Source: Carnegiea gigantea | Lineage: Eukaryota; Streptophyta; Magnoliopsida; Caryophyllales; Cactaceae | Assembly (NCBI GenBank): GCA_029747015.1 | Contig: JAKOGI010000580.1 | Location: forward strand, 226,001 to 290,000 | Length of the DNA stretch: 64,000 nucleotides | Direction of reading: 5' to 3' | Shown: in pieces, positions 11,681 to 22,438 of the stretch | Numbering within the stretch: position 1 is the stretch's first letter | Layout: each line of letters begins with the position of its first letter | Position numbers and translations under genes: made by a program | The notes under the pieces: generated by a model | The model's database searches: none | The model's input: the letters and a program-made list of their open reading frames with translations, nothing else | What the model was told of the DNA's origin: nothing

Positions 11681-12480
11681 TTAAGGTAGGACATGACTCT
11701 TAGCAAGTTGGCAAGTACAACACCTATTCACAAATTTCTTAGCATCCCTTGACATCTTCAGCCAAAAGTTGTGTTCATTGAGCGCAGAACGGGTCTTCTG
11801 AATGCCAAAATATTGGGCTAGTACTACTTTATAGAGTTCTTGGATCAAAAGCTCTCTAAACCCACTTTTGGGTAACCAAAGCTGAGTTCCTTTGAATAAG
11901 AAACCTCCATCAAGATGAAACAGCCCATAAGCATACCTTAAGTATTTCTCAAAGATCTCCTTGAAATCATCATCATTGGCATAGATTCCCTTCATAAGTT
12001 TAAAACTAAGCACTTCAGTTTCTAAAATAGAAAGTAAGGGATACCTTCTTGATAATGCACATGCTTCTTTGTTTAGCTTGTTGGCTTTGTGATGAATCAT
12101 GAAGTGAAAATACTGAATATACTCAACCCATTTAGCATGTATAAGATTAATCTTGTGTTGGCCTTGGATAAACTTGAGGGCATCAGGATTCGAATGTAAT
12201 ATGAACTCTACTCCCACCAAGTAATTCCTCTAATGCTCTAAAGCTCTCATTGTGGCATAAAACTCTTTATCATAAGTGGAGAACTTTCTCTTAGCTTTAT
12301 TGAGCTTTTCACTAAAGAAAGCACTTAGCATCTTTTCTTAGCACTAGAGAACCCTAATACCAACCCCAAAAGCATCATATTCAACCTCAAATACCTTGGA
12401 GAAGCTAGGATAGGCAAGAATAGGAGCACTTGTGAGCTTATGCTTGATTTCTTCAGAGGCTGATTATGCTTGCTCATTCA
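11681..12480 (-). pseudogene. RNase H C-terminus and integrase zinc-binding domain, gypsy element B
   Basis: The longest surviving pol segment is 179 codons at 11681-12220. It begins with an RNase H end (NPDALKFIQGQHKINLIHAK, WVEYIQYFHFMIHHKANKLN, ALSRRYPLL). It continues into the integrase N-terminal HHCC finger: FGIQKTRSALNEHNFWLKM and then FVNRCCTCQLAKSH. Both cysteines of CCTCQLAK remain. The finger's second histidine position is changed or displaced (LNEHNFW). Upstream frames to 12480 hold the rest of RNase H in pieces. Confidence 0.85.
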
Positions 12481-13340
12481 ACTCAAACTTCTAAGCCTTG
12501 AGTACTTTGGTCATATATAAGGGACATGATGGAGATAAAATTCTTCACAAACCTCTTATGAAAGAAAGCCAAGTCGTGAAAGCTTCAGACTTGCCAAATG
12601 GAAGTGGGAATTGGTCACTCTTCGGTGGCCTTAATCTTACCTTCATCAACATGAATGCCTCGAGCCGAGACCACATACCCTAGGAAGATGACTTGTGATG
12701 ATAATAAATGACAATTCTCCAAGTTCATATAGAGCTTGTCATGGGATATGATGGCTAGGACTTAATGTAGGTGATAGGCATGCTTCTTTTCATTTTGACT
12801 ATACACCAAAATTTTATCAAAATACAGCACCATAGACTTCCATATAATTAGCTTGGGTACATGATTTATGAGCCCTATAAGGTGCTTAGGGTAGTAGTCA
12901 AACTAAATGACATCATAAGCAAACTCCTATAGGCCTCTCTTGGTTTTTTAAAGCCATCCTCGACTGATCCCCCTCATAGATTCTTATTTGGTAGTAGCAA
13001 CTACTAAGATCAATCTTATAGAATATGGTGGCTCAAAGAAGTTCATCAGAAGGTCCTCCAATGTTGGGATGGGATAATGATATTTAATGGTGATCTAGTT
13101 GATAGCTATACTATTCACGCACCTACTCACGCTTCAATTTTTCCTGGGTACTAGTAAGCTGGAACTGTACAAGGGCTTAATCTCTCTTATATTAGGTCTT
13201 TGGCTAGGAGATCAACAACTTGGCATTAGGTTTCTTGTGTTGCTTGAATGTTCATTCCATAGGTTGGTTTGCTTGGGAGGGTGTATTTGAGGATGAGGTT
13301 AACCTTATGTTATGTGAATCTTTCGGGGGGGTAGGTTGTG
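12481..13340 (-). pseudogene. reverse transcriptase remnant, gypsy element B
   Basis: The minus strand keeps YHYPIPTLEDLL near 13060-13090 (family YPIPRLDDLL) and a VLYFDKILVYSQNEK segment near 12790-12835. There the F.DDIL motif has become FDKIL, losing the second catalytic aspartate. A LYMNLE / GYVVSARGIHVDEGK-like connection segment follows at 12640-12740. Frames change several times. RT copies the element RNA into DNA; this copy cannot. Confidence 0.78.
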
Positions 13341-13349
13341 GACTACTTC

Positions 13350-13920
13350 TTATGAGACCACATGCTCAAAGGCTCGGAGGAGGGTTATAAGCCTTGGATG
13401 TGAATAGGTAGTAGCTACGGTTGATTCTTCGCCTAGTAAAATCCAATCTTTGTAGGGTTCAAATTCATGGAGTTGGGATTTTTGGATGTTAAGAAAGACA
13501 TCCATTGATGGGGTTTCTTTAGGCTTGATGTGACAGTTGAATCTGTGGGAAGTGAGGGTGATTCTGTTGTGATCTTTGGTGAAGGTATAGGTGTTCAATC
13601 CACCATCATGCGTTACCCTTCTATCAAAGATCCAAGGCCTTCCCAAGAGGACATGATAGGCATTCATAGAGACTATATCACACCAGATATCATCTTTATA
13701 GTTCTTCCCAAGGATAAAGAGACCAAATAGTGAAAGGAGATGTGCATGCCCTTACCTTGATTGAGTCATTAGATGGTGTGGGGGTTAGGATAAGGTGTGA
13801 CCGTGAGCTTAAGCTTCTCCCCGTGGCCTTAGAGGCCACATTAGCACAACTTTCGCCGTCTATAATGAGGGAACAAACCTTCCCACCCTTGATGTATCTA
13901 GTGTGGAAGATGGCCTTCAA
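13350..13920 (-). pseudogene. aspartic protease remnant, gypsy element B
   Basis: Two minus-strand frames cover the retropepsin region. The 13696-13920 frame contains HTRYIKGGKVCSLIIDGESC followed by ANVAS, the plant chromoviral active-site region (usually IIDGGSCTNVAS). The 13350-13667 frame contains YHVLLGRPWIFDRRVTHDGG followed by LNTYTF, the conserved C-terminal LLGRPW..D block. A frameshift near 13690 separates them. The protease would cut the gag-pol polyprotein. Confidence 0.82.
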
Positions 13921-14790
13921 TGTTTATGATCGTGTTTAGTAGCCAAGCCACTCCAAGCCCTCCTAATCAGACTTTCTCCTTCATCTGAAACTTCAACACC
14001 TCCCCAAAAGCATCATTTAAGTACAACTCTCTATTTCCTTCCCTTTCCTCCTGTTCTAACTCCTCAAATGAAGCCTGATACTCGGCCAACATTGTAACTT
14101 TCTTGTTAGAAAACTAATATGCTATGTGACCGAGCCCTTGACACCTAAAACACCTCCTTGTATTGAGGGAGTTCTGGGGACTATGGATTGTGAGGGTCTA
14201 GGGGCTAGAGTTGGAATGGGTTTGGGAGTGATGAATGGAAGTTCCAGTTTGTAAGCTAAGGAACTAAGCTCCTCTAGGGTGGTATATGGATAAAGTTCAA
14301 TGACATTAGTAATTTGATCATTTAAGACACTCTAGTATCTCACCAAGGTTTAAGGTTCATCTACCCTTAAGTCACACTTAAGAAGTAGTTTCTCAAAGTC
14401 CCTAGTGTATTCTTCTACACTCTTAGAATCTTATTTGAAGTGGTGGAGTTTAAGGTAGTTGCCTTAGAGGTAATGGGAGGGTAGAAATTTGGAGTTAAAC
14501 ATCTCTTTCATCTTTCTCAAAGTATTAATCTTTCCTTTCCTACTCCTAGCCCTTTCAGCAACCACATTAGACCACCAAATGGAAGCATATTTCCTAAGAT
14601 TCAAAGCAACGAGCTTTACCTTCTTGCACATTAGGACTTCTTGAGCTTCTCAAGCTTCTTGTTCTCTCATTCATGAGGTGGCGAAGTTGCGTTTGAAGAC
14701 ATTTGAATCCTACTTCCAACATAGCCTGGTCTGTCAAGGCTTGTTCCACTATATGCCCTAGGGTGAGGGTAGAAGACATGCTAGAGAGGC
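13921..14790 (-). pseudogene. gag remnant with zinc knuckle, gypsy element B
   Basis: The minus-strand frame near 14105-14155 reads RCFRCQGLGHIAYQF: a CCHC zinc knuckle (C-x2-C-x4-H) whose last cysteine is replaced by Phe. Frames upstream to about 14780 (including 61 codons at 14594-14779, starting MSSTLTLGHIVEQ) fill the capsid position but are too broken to align by eye. Gag would form the particle and bind element RNA. Confidence 0.7.
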
Positions 14791-14864
14791 TCTTTGTAGG
14801 CTATGTGTTTGTGCAAGGGTTGTGTTTAGTCTTGGGAAGCTTAACCTAGAAGACGATAGCTAAT

Positions 14865-14876
14865 ATTTGATATCAC
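14865..14876 (-). other. degenerate primer binding site, gypsy element B
   Basis: The minus strand reads TGATATCAAATA, two bases after the LTR end TACATCA. It resembles TGGTATCAGAGC (initiator Met-tRNA) with three changes, consistent with decay. Confidence 0.55.
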
Positions 14877-14877
14877 T

Positions 14878-15977
14878 TGATGTATGTAGCCTCAAGAAAA
14901 CCAAGTCACATGCTAAAGAGATCTATGAGTACACATTGGATAGATTGTAAGCTGTAACAAACAGAAAGCTAAAGAAGGAAATGGAGGCCTAAACAAGTGA
15001 CTTAACAAGAGAAAATCCTAGGAACCACTCATGCAATCACTTGGAAAATCTCCTTAGACAATATAGGCCACCAAAATCACCCCCCAAATAAGATAAAGAG
15101 ACCTAGATTCACCACTTGAGTTGTCGAACTCAAGATACAGGACTAGGATTTAGTTTTGAGGCAAAGATCGATTTTCTTATTCATAAACTCAACTAAGCTT
15201 ATAGCGAATAGTACAGAGGCCTTATATAGTGCTTCTCAAATCAAATCTCAACGGATCATACATGCAAGTGCCCAAGAAGATTCCCAAAACAAAAGCTAAT
15301 CAAATTAGCCTAAAGAGCTAAAAAGATCAAATCTAGGTTTGACACCTTATAAAGTTAATTATACAAGGCACATGAGTTGTCAAGATTACATTACATCCTC
15401 CTAACACCATATTTCGAAATACTAAGCAAGCTTCACAACTTGTTAGCTTTGAAATCCAAGCTAAAAATGGCTAGCTATGATCGAGTAAAAGGATTTTTTG
15501 CTTTAATTTTGGCAGGTCAATAACAGCTCCAAAGAGGTCCTCTAGCTCAAATTTTGGCATGTCATTTAATAAATATTTAAATGCCATTTCATGGCATAAA
15601 GTTTCATTGAAGATGCTGGCAAGCTAGTGACCTTAATTTCTTTGTTTTCTATCATGTGTTGGATTAAGCCAAACACTACACCTTCTATTTGTTCTTACTG
15701 TTTTACAAACCAAATGATGTCCAAAAGGCTTGAAACTTGTTTTGTTTGAAAGATGACTTCTTACAAAAGAGAGTGGGAGGTGCAGCATTAACTTCCTTAG
15801 CAATCTGGTCCAACCAATAGACAAAAATACGCTATTTTTTTGGATGAACTTGGCAGTAGGTCCTTGTGCTAATTTAGGAGATTTTTGATAACGGATAGCA
15901 TTGATCTCCTTGACTTGCCTAGCATTTATGACTCCCCCATGCTTGTTGAGCGGTCTCTAGAGGGATGGTCCCCATGA
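14878..15977 (-). repeat. 5' LTR of gypsy element B
   Basis: Plus-strand TGATGTATGTAGCC (14878) to CCCCATGA (15977) aligns with the 3' LTR at 9793-10790. This copy is about 100 bp longer, mainly because of a segment at 14930-15000 (AGATTGTAAGCTGTAACAAA) missing from the other LTR. LINE 1 sequence resumes at once outside it. Confidence 0.8.
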
Positions 15978-15982
15978 TCCTT

Positions 15983-16950
15983 ATGTTAGCTCCCTCTCAG
16001 GATCAACACGCACTATGTTGGGCATTGAATAGGAAACTGAAAGAAACTGATGAAAGACATTTGAATATCAAATCAATCCACTTGTCACCAAGCCCCATTT
16101 TCTTCATAGCAACCATTAGAAAATCCCATTCAATGGTTCGTGGGCTTTGCTAATGTCTAACTTAAATGCATATTACCCTTTTCTTGCCTTTCTTCTTGCA
16201 CTTGAGATGAAGAAAAATCTCGAAATCTATAAAGGCATTGCATTATTAGTGATATGTCTCCCAGGAACAATGGTCCTCTATATCTTATATTCTTTGGGAC
16301 TTTTTGCTTTAGCACCAACGCAACATTAATAGTGTTAACCACACCTAAGTTAATATCTATATTCTGTGTTATGCCACAAAGTTACAAGCATTTATTCTAA
16401 CAATTTCCCAAAAATATTGGCAAAATATTGGATTAAAACCATTAGAACCAAGCACCTTCGTGTGATGCATATCAAAGAAGGTCCTTCAGGTGTTTTTTTC
16501 CCTCTCTTTTTAGCTCAACATTCATTTGTGTCCCACCTGAGGCTTTAGGGCTTATAAGACTTTGAATGCGTTAAACAATCTAGATGAGTCAAATAGAGTG
16601 CTAAAGTAATGAGAAATAATCTCCGCAATCTCTTCTTGCTTGGTATTCCAAACCCACTCTAAATTCTCCAACCTTTGATGTAATGTGGTCTTCTTCTAGA
16701 GTTCTTCCTATGGTGAATGTAAGCCACGTTGTGGTCGCCACCTCTAAATTCACTGACTATAGCACTTAGGTAAGTTAGAGATTCTTTTCTCTCCTCAACT
16801 TATCCCACTGGGCTAAGAGCTCTTTACAGAGGTCTAATACACCTACTAAAGAGTGAAATTTCTGGGCATTTTAAAGTGCCTTTTTCGAGTCCTTAATATT
16901 TCTTTTGATGTTGCATAATTTTTCTTGCCCTAGCTCTTTACTTTTTCAGC
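15983..16950 (-). pseudogene. LINE 1 ORF2 reverse transcriptase, N-terminal half
   Basis: Minus strand, in broken frames: a GVVNTINVALVLKQKVPKN segment (family VINxTxIALIPK), an RPISLCN-like block near 16250, LDISKAHEP near 16150, a MKKMGLGDKWIDLIF-like segment near 16090, and PERELT near 15990, which corresponds to the P.RGLRQ that precedes GDP. The next codons are displaced to 9787 by gypsy B. Confidence 0.8.
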
Positions 16951-17326
16951 ATAAGTGATATTTTGTTATGGATTTACCATGCATCCTTGACAACATTACA
17001 ACACTTGTTCTTGGGCAACCTAATGTCTCAAACTTAAAAGGCCTTTCGTCATCCCTTAACCACTACTTGTTCTCTGTTTTAATCATTGATGGCACAATGA
17101 TCATAATGGTAATGTGAAAACTATGTTACTCTAAAATAGGGGAAAATATCACACCATTTTTTATCGAAAAGAACTTAATCTAGCGTTTTTGTAATGACTC
17201 TGTCTTCCTTTGTACTCATTTGCTAGCTGAAGGAATTCTCCGGTGCACCAAGATCCATCAGCCCACACAAGTCTATCACGTCTCCGAAATCTCCATCTTT
17301 AATTCACTCTTCAGGCACCCCTGTCC
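16951..17326 (-). pseudogene. LINE 1 ORF2 endonuclease, C-terminal part
   Basis: The minus strand retains GDFGDVIDLCGLMDLGAP near 17250-17310, matching the C..D.GF.DLG block of L1 endonucleases. A decayed SDHCPI box (HYDHCAI) follows near 17100. The endonuclease nicks target DNA to prime reverse transcription. The N-terminal part of the domain lies beyond the hAT insertion, at 18573 and above. Confidence 0.75.
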
Positions 17327-17334
17327 TTCCTCTT
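17327..17334. repeat. 8-bp target duplication, left side of the hAT-like element
   Basis: TTCCTCTT here, TTCTCCTT at 18565-18572: six of eight identical, both differences transitions. Confidence 0.55.
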
Positions 17335-18564
17335 TAAGGATGGCAGCTATATCCGAATTCGAAGTAAATCTGATCAGATCTGAGGTAAAATTATCTAATT
17401 CAAACCGAGATAGAAAAGTTCGAGTCTGAGTTTGAAAAAAATAATTCGAATCCAAGTCGGATTCGGATCAAATTTAGAGGAAAGGTAAAGGCTGATATGA
17501 CTATTTTTTTAAATATTCAAATTTAAAATTTAAGCTTAAATTTAAAAATTTTTAGAAATAAAACCCACCCAACATACCCACCCTCCCTCCCACCCCCAAG
17601 TTGATAGCCCGACCTAGTTTTTCTTTTTGCGGGGGTAAATAGATTTTTTTAATATGTAGAAATTAGATCGTTGAAACTCTAATACTCCCCCTAGTCACAC
17701 ACTCTCTCCTCGCCACTTCGCCAGTTGCTCTCGTTGCTCAGCTTACTAGTCGGCTAGTTGCTTCCGGCTTCTCGCTAATTGCCCTCGGCCTCTTGCCACT
17801 CGCTAGTCGGATTGTCGGAGCTGTAGCTCCCTCCTCAGTCCTCGGATCAGTGTTACAATAAAAATTATGGCTATGATTGAAAGAGGTTAACAAGGGCCAA
17901 ATTGGGTAATATGTGGTGATATTATTATGGTTGTGATGAAGATGCAAATGGAATAGACATAATGAGATAATGAGACAGTAATATATGGATCCGTGATATG
18001 ATTAAAATACTAACACTTAATTCTCATGAAAATCTCAACTCCATGCAAATAATAATTATAGATATCATTATATATATGCCCCTAATCAGAGACCAATAGA
18101 GAAGAAGGGCCAAATGCAGGCAAGGGGGAATTTGTACTCTTAATTTTTTTTCTTTTTATGAGTTGAACATGTTATTTGTGATATTTCAGATACATCTCAT
18201 AGTTGTTAAGACTTGTAATTGTAGGAACATGTTGTCGTTTTGTTGAGCTTAAAATATGTTCCCTATTTTATTCCTCATTGGGTTTAAATGCTCAGGATTC
18301 GGTTAATACGATATACGAATGCACAGCATTGCATCGACATGTGGGTAGAATATAGAAAAATTATATAAAATTATTGCATAGCGAAATGAATTATTTCGGA
18401 TCAGATTAGATCCGACTCCGATCCGATCAGACTCGGATTGAATCTGGAGGTTCCCCATCAATCCATCGGATCAGATTTGGATCGGATTTTCGGATCTGAA
18501 TATAATCGGTTGCAGATTTAGATGTTCCATTACCCCATTCGAATCCAATCCATTAACATCCCTA
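17335..18564. mobile_element. non-autonomous hAT (Ac-like) element nested in LINE 1 endonuclease
   Basis: The ends read TAAGGATGGCAGC (left, plus) and TAGGGATGTTAATGG (right, minus), resembling the Ac/hAT terminus (C/T)AGGGATG. An 8-bp duplication with two transitions flanks it, the hAT hallmark. It is 1,230 bp long with no transposase; ORFs such as 17738-17947 are incidental. Subterminal zones are rich in TCCGAATC / GGATCGGATT words (17355-17470 and 18390-18545), a possible transposase-binding region. It cuts the LINE endonuclease cleanly: EN sequence of the same frame family flanks both sides. Confidence 0.7.
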
Positions 18565-18572
18565 TTCTCCTT

Positions 18573-19060
18573 ATCATACAATATTTCATTAAAATATCTA
18601 AACATGAGAAGGGAAAAAAGTGTCCTTTCCTTCAAAGACCTCATAAGTTTTCATGTCGCAAATTTCCTTTCGGTTTCTGGTGAGCCATGTATTCCACCAC
18701 ACCCTATGTAGGAATCTTATTCTCACATATCTCAACAAAGAAGTGGTGGCCATCATATGAAATGACACTAAACTCTATGTTATCCCACTAAAAGCCAAGG
18801 CTCCCTAAAAGGCCAAAGCTACTAGCACAAATTTTGTTTGTAAAACCACATCGGTATGAATTCTTATGAGTTTAGGATTAGTTAACATTGTTTCTATAAG
18901 AAAAAAAATGTTGGAACACTCTCCCCAACATCAATCTTGAAGGGTATCCATTTTTACAGTGTTACCAAACTCTCTCACAGTTCAAACAAAAGGTTTTCAC
19001 GGCCCTAGGCAAGGTTGGATGACCCCAAGACCCTCAACTTCAACAGTACATGCAACTAAC
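18573..19060 (-). pseudogene. LINE 1 ORF2 endonuclease, N-terminal part
   Basis: Minus strand: a start resembling W.VRGLGSSNLA.GRENLL near 18960-19050 (family CWNVRGLG), then GIHGSPETERKFAT and LMRSLKE near 18610-18700, and FRYFNEILYDKE near 18575-18600. The last corresponds to the GDFNEIL box with Asp lost. Stops interrupt all frames. Confidence 0.75.
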
Positions 19061-20560
19061 ACCTTAGATGTGGTTTTGTTACTTCTATTACCATCAGCCT
19101 TATCAGTCTTTTACCTAAACTTAATAATTTTCTTACCATCAACCCCCCTATAAAAGCTAGCTTGCTTGCATCCATATTCAAAAGAGGTTGGAGATTAGTA
19201 TCATTACACAATTCTCTAAACGTCTTGATGTGTGTGGCATCTACTCCTTCCCCCACCCCTTTTGACTTGGCATTTATAGCTCCATCATCACCCAAAGATT
19301 ACTTAGGTTTGAATATTTCCTTAGAAGGGTTTCACACAGTGACATCATCAAGATTAACTATAAGAGACAAAGTCTTATCGATTAACACCTTATTATTTGG
19401 ATGATGTGACCTAGCTATGTTAGTAATTTCATTTAGTGAAGGTCTTGGAGCTATTATCATTCTAGCCCTGGCCACCTTATTGTCACAGCTAAGAAACACA
19501 AGATGCATCCCTTTAACCCACATCCAAGGCCCAAGCAACCCTTCTAATTGCTCCTCCTCACTGCAGTTTCTCTCTTCATGCACCAAAAAGTTAGGCAAAC
19601 ATGCATATTTCACATGTATTCATTGATCTACTCTGTTTGTCTTGAGAGGTAGCATTGGCCTTAGAGGACTATTCATGTTAATATCAACTTTGACTTGCAA
19701 GTAGGTGTCCCCGTCTTCTTGTAGTTCTATCTCTAGATGCTTCGACATATGCTACCATTCTTTACATAGTTGCACTTGTTTTGCATGGTACGAGGTACCT
19801 CATAAGTCCTAGGGCTTGTCATTTGGTAAATCCACTTTTATCCACTTTTACCAACTTTTATCAACTCTCACCAGCTTCTACAAACTTCGTGGACTCTTAT
19901 AAAAAAATTCTAATCATTTCCAACTATGACCAATCTTTTCCAACTTCTACAAACTCTTATCAATCTCCTTCAAATTTTTTTTTATAAAGAAATCCCCACT
20001 CATTTGTATTTTTTACCAACATTCTCTAACTTTTATCAATTTCTTCTAATCTATCCCAACTTTAACCAACTCATACCAATTATTTTAAAAAATACCAACT
20101 TTTATCAACTTTTACCCCCTCAACCAATCTTTACCAACTTTATCCATTTATCGCTCTCTCTTTACCAACGAAAACAACTGGCCTAATCCATAAAGGGAAC
20201 ATAAAGAAATCAATTTCATACACTCTCGCCTCGACTTACCACTTCTTGATGATCAAATGATATATTGCCTATAATTGTCCATGACCCCCCATTACAAATC
20301 CTTCTAAAATCTTCCTAAGAATGAAACTTGCAAAGATAAAAACGTATTCTTAGTAATATGTTATACACCTATTGTAGGGTTCCATGCTCTTTGGAGGGCA
20401 CTTCTGACGCTGTTTTTTGTTCGCAATCCTATCAACCAAGATACATCCCTCCAAAGTGAGTTCGCTGATCATTATCTCAATTTTGTCAGATACTTCCAAG
20501 TGTAGGCACTGCTCTACTTTCATGCTCACACTATTGGGTAAGAGTCACCAACTTATCAAC
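19061..20560 (-). pseudogene. LINE 1 ORF1 (DUF4283-type RNA-binding protein) with internal insertion
   Basis: Minus strand, right to left: a region near 20430-20500 with KIEIMISELTLEGCILVDRI, an RAWNPTIGV segment near 20380, an NTFLSLQVSF block near 20340 and WGVMDN near 20290, as in the DUF4283 domain of plant L1 ORF1. A PLWIR segment lies near 20190, followed by the pyrimidine array insertion. Then come YLQVKVDINMNSPLRPMLPL near 19650-19710 and KYACLPNFLVHEERNCSEEE with GPWMWVK near 19530-19610, the position of the zinc knuckle, whose cysteines are mostly lost. ORF1 packages the LINE RNA. Confidence 0.75.
19831..20170. repeat. degenerate pyrimidine-rich tandem array inside LINE 1 ORF1
   Basis: Repeated words TACCAACTTTTATCAACT / TCCAACTTCTAC / CAACTTTATCC recur every 11-20 bases for about 340 bp. 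The strand is nearly purine-free except for A. ORF1 signatures lie on both sides about 500 bp apart where about 165 bp would be normal, so the array is an insertion or a local expansion. Confidence 0.6.
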
Positions 20561-20738
20561 AATCGTTAGGATGTCAGGAACTAAATTTGTCATGGAGATT
20601 TGAATAAGACACATTTTCGGATTACAGTTTGATGCACTTAGGATCTCAATAGAGAACCAAGGGAAAACCCTAGTAAAACCCTAAAGACGGTGGAAAGAGG
20701 TCTAAAGCAAGAAGCGAATCTAAACTCAACCCCCACTA

Positions 20739-20752
20739 AAATTGCACATCTG
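20739..20752. repeat. target-site duplication, right side of LINE 1
   Basis: AAATTGCACATCTG, 11 of 14 identical with 7655-7668. It marks the 5' end of LINE 1. Confidence 0.65.
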
Positions 20753-20828
20753 GTTTAAATGGTTATAATCATCTTAGAAAATGGGGCATTTTTCTCTCTT
20801 TTCAAGCTCCAAATGGCATGAGTACCAA

Positions 20829-21924
20829 TAGCCTTGATAAAAACTGACCCAACCCAAAAACCTGACTCCAATCAGCCTATACATTTTGGGTTTTGAACAC
20901 GATTTTCTCAGCCCGAATATGAAAAATCGGTGAATAAGCGGGTAAAATGCGACCTGAACCCGAATGTGCCTGCTTGACCGAATATTATGTCATTATTTTT
21001 TTGATTTTTCATTCAGTCATCCCTTGTAACAATACTGGATTATATTGAATCGTTTAGGCAAACGTTATATAATTACCGTATCTCTTAGCAAATTAAACAC
21101 TAGTAAGATGTCTTCCCCAATTTTGTACTCTACAACATCAGACCCATCTTATAAATGGGACAAATTCAAAAGCCATGACATGACGGGCAATAACCATCTC
21201 ATGTTGAGAAAAGTAGTTTACAAATGAACACATTTCATAATATTTTAAATAATATTACTTTGTAATAGTCAAAAATTTTGATGCTATAATTAAAGGACAA
21301 TTGCAATATTCTGTATCGTCCAATATCCTTTCATTGGTTTTAATTCTAATTGCTTTCGAAATTATGATACTAATGTTGGGCAATGGGTTGACCCGTGTTT
21401 GTATTAAGATCAATCTACTAATAAAATATACTTGATTAGGTAATGATAAGTTAGTTAACAAAGATATGGAATTATTAAATGAGTTATTAACAGGTCGAAC
21501 TGTGTCTTATTAACATGCTTTAGATAGGCCGGCCCATAACTAACCTGGCCTATTATTAACTTATTTTAATACATGGGCTAAGTCATCTAAGCCAAACAGG
21601 ACTTGACTCTTTTGTCACCCGTACATGTGTTAATAGTTTGAATATTTTTAATATTCTTTCAAGAAATTATACTTATAATGCTTTTTCAATAAATAGATAA
21701 TTTTAAGTAATAAATTTATCGAGTTTTTAATTTTGACAAAAAAAATAAATCACAAAAAATGCACTCTAAACCGGTTAAGTCGACCTAAAACCCACATAAC
21801 TAAAATAGGTCTGCTCATATTTCATCATAACTCGAAATTGTATCTAACTTATGTTTTACCCAAATTCAAATACATCCGGCGAATATTTTTGACCCACCCA
21901 CCCAAACTGACAAGAGTAAGTCTA
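20829..21924. mobile_element. probable non-autonomous hAT-like element
   Basis: Left end TAGCCTTGATAAA (plus) and right end TAGACTTACTC (minus) share six of the first seven bases. The flanks AGTACCAA (20821-20828) and AGCACCAA (21925-21932) form a 7/8 duplication. Subterminal GACCCAACCC-type words occur at both ends, as in the MITE at 22099. The interior is AT-rich with no transposase. The terminal repeats are short and imperfect, so this is less secure than the neighbouring MITE. Confidence 0.45.
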
Positions 21925-22098
21925 AGCACCAAGTATTAATCCATAGCCTGTGCTAAGTATATAATAACTTGACATGCCTCAAATTGCATAATCGAGAAAA
22001 AAATAAAACTAGTTAAAAACAAAACAATGCTCACCTAAGGCTCACTTGGCCAATCACTAAACCGAAATCTTGGGAAAATGTTAATTCGCAATAGTCAT

Positions 22099-22430
22099 TA
22101 GACCTGGTAAAACTAAACCGAGACCCGAAATCCGAACCGAATGATCCGAACTCATACCCGACCCGACATCCGAAATATGCTCACTCAAAAGTGGACTCGA
22201 AACCCGAATTGACCCGAACCGAACCATACCTGATCCGAAATTTTCCACAAAGTTGCTTGTTTTGACATGACGAGCGTATTTGATCAAAATTGATTGACTC
22301 GAACTCGACCCGAACCGAACCATACCCGATCCAAACCGAAACGATCCGAAATATTATTTAACCCGAACATGACCCAACCCGAACTTAAGCTGACCCATAT
22401 TCGAACCAAATGACCCATTTGTCAGATTTA
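22099..22430. mobile_element. 332-bp hAT-type MITE with perfect 8-bp target duplication
   Basis: ATAGTCAT occurs at 22091-22098 and again at 22431-22438. Between them the ends are TAGACCTGGTAAA (plus) and TAAATCTGACAAA (minus): 9 of 13 identical, all differences transitions. The interior is packed with CCGAACCC / GACCCGAA words, with an internal near-duplication of CCCGAACCGAACCATACC at about 22210-22230 and 22310-22328. There is no coding capacity. Confidence 0.75.
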
Positions 22431-22438
22431 ATAGTCAT

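Larger units (their letters stand above)
9793..15977 (-). mobile_element. Ty3/gypsy element B, nested in LINE 1
   Basis: A complete but decayed LTR retrotransposon of about 6.2 kb on the minus strand. From right to left: 5' LTR, primer binding site, gag, protease, RT, RNase H, integrase, 3' LTR. The LTRs (998 and 1,100 bp) are clearly homologous but strongly diverged by point changes and indels, so this is an old insertion. Integrase after RNase H gives the Ty3/gypsy order, and the domain sequences look chromoviral. I could not settle the clade. It interrupts the LINE RT at its GDP box. Confidence 0.85.
7669..20738 (-). mobile_element. L1-type LINE (LINE 1), split by three insertions
   Basis: This is a non-LTR retrotransposon on the minus strand with ORF1 (DUF4283-like RNA-binding protein) and ORF2 (endonuclease, reverse transcriptase, zinc-finger-type C-terminal part, RNase H). 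The 3' poly(A) is at 7669-7675 (T on plus) after ...TTTCGACTC. The 5' end is near 20738. A 14-bp duplication with three mismatches flanks it. Removing the gypsy element (about 6.2 kb), the hAT element (1.24 kb) and the pyrimidine array (0.34 kb) leaves about 5.3 kb, the normal length of a full plant L1. The family signatures pick up on the far side of each insertion. All frames are broken, so the copy is old and inactive. Confidence 0.82.
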
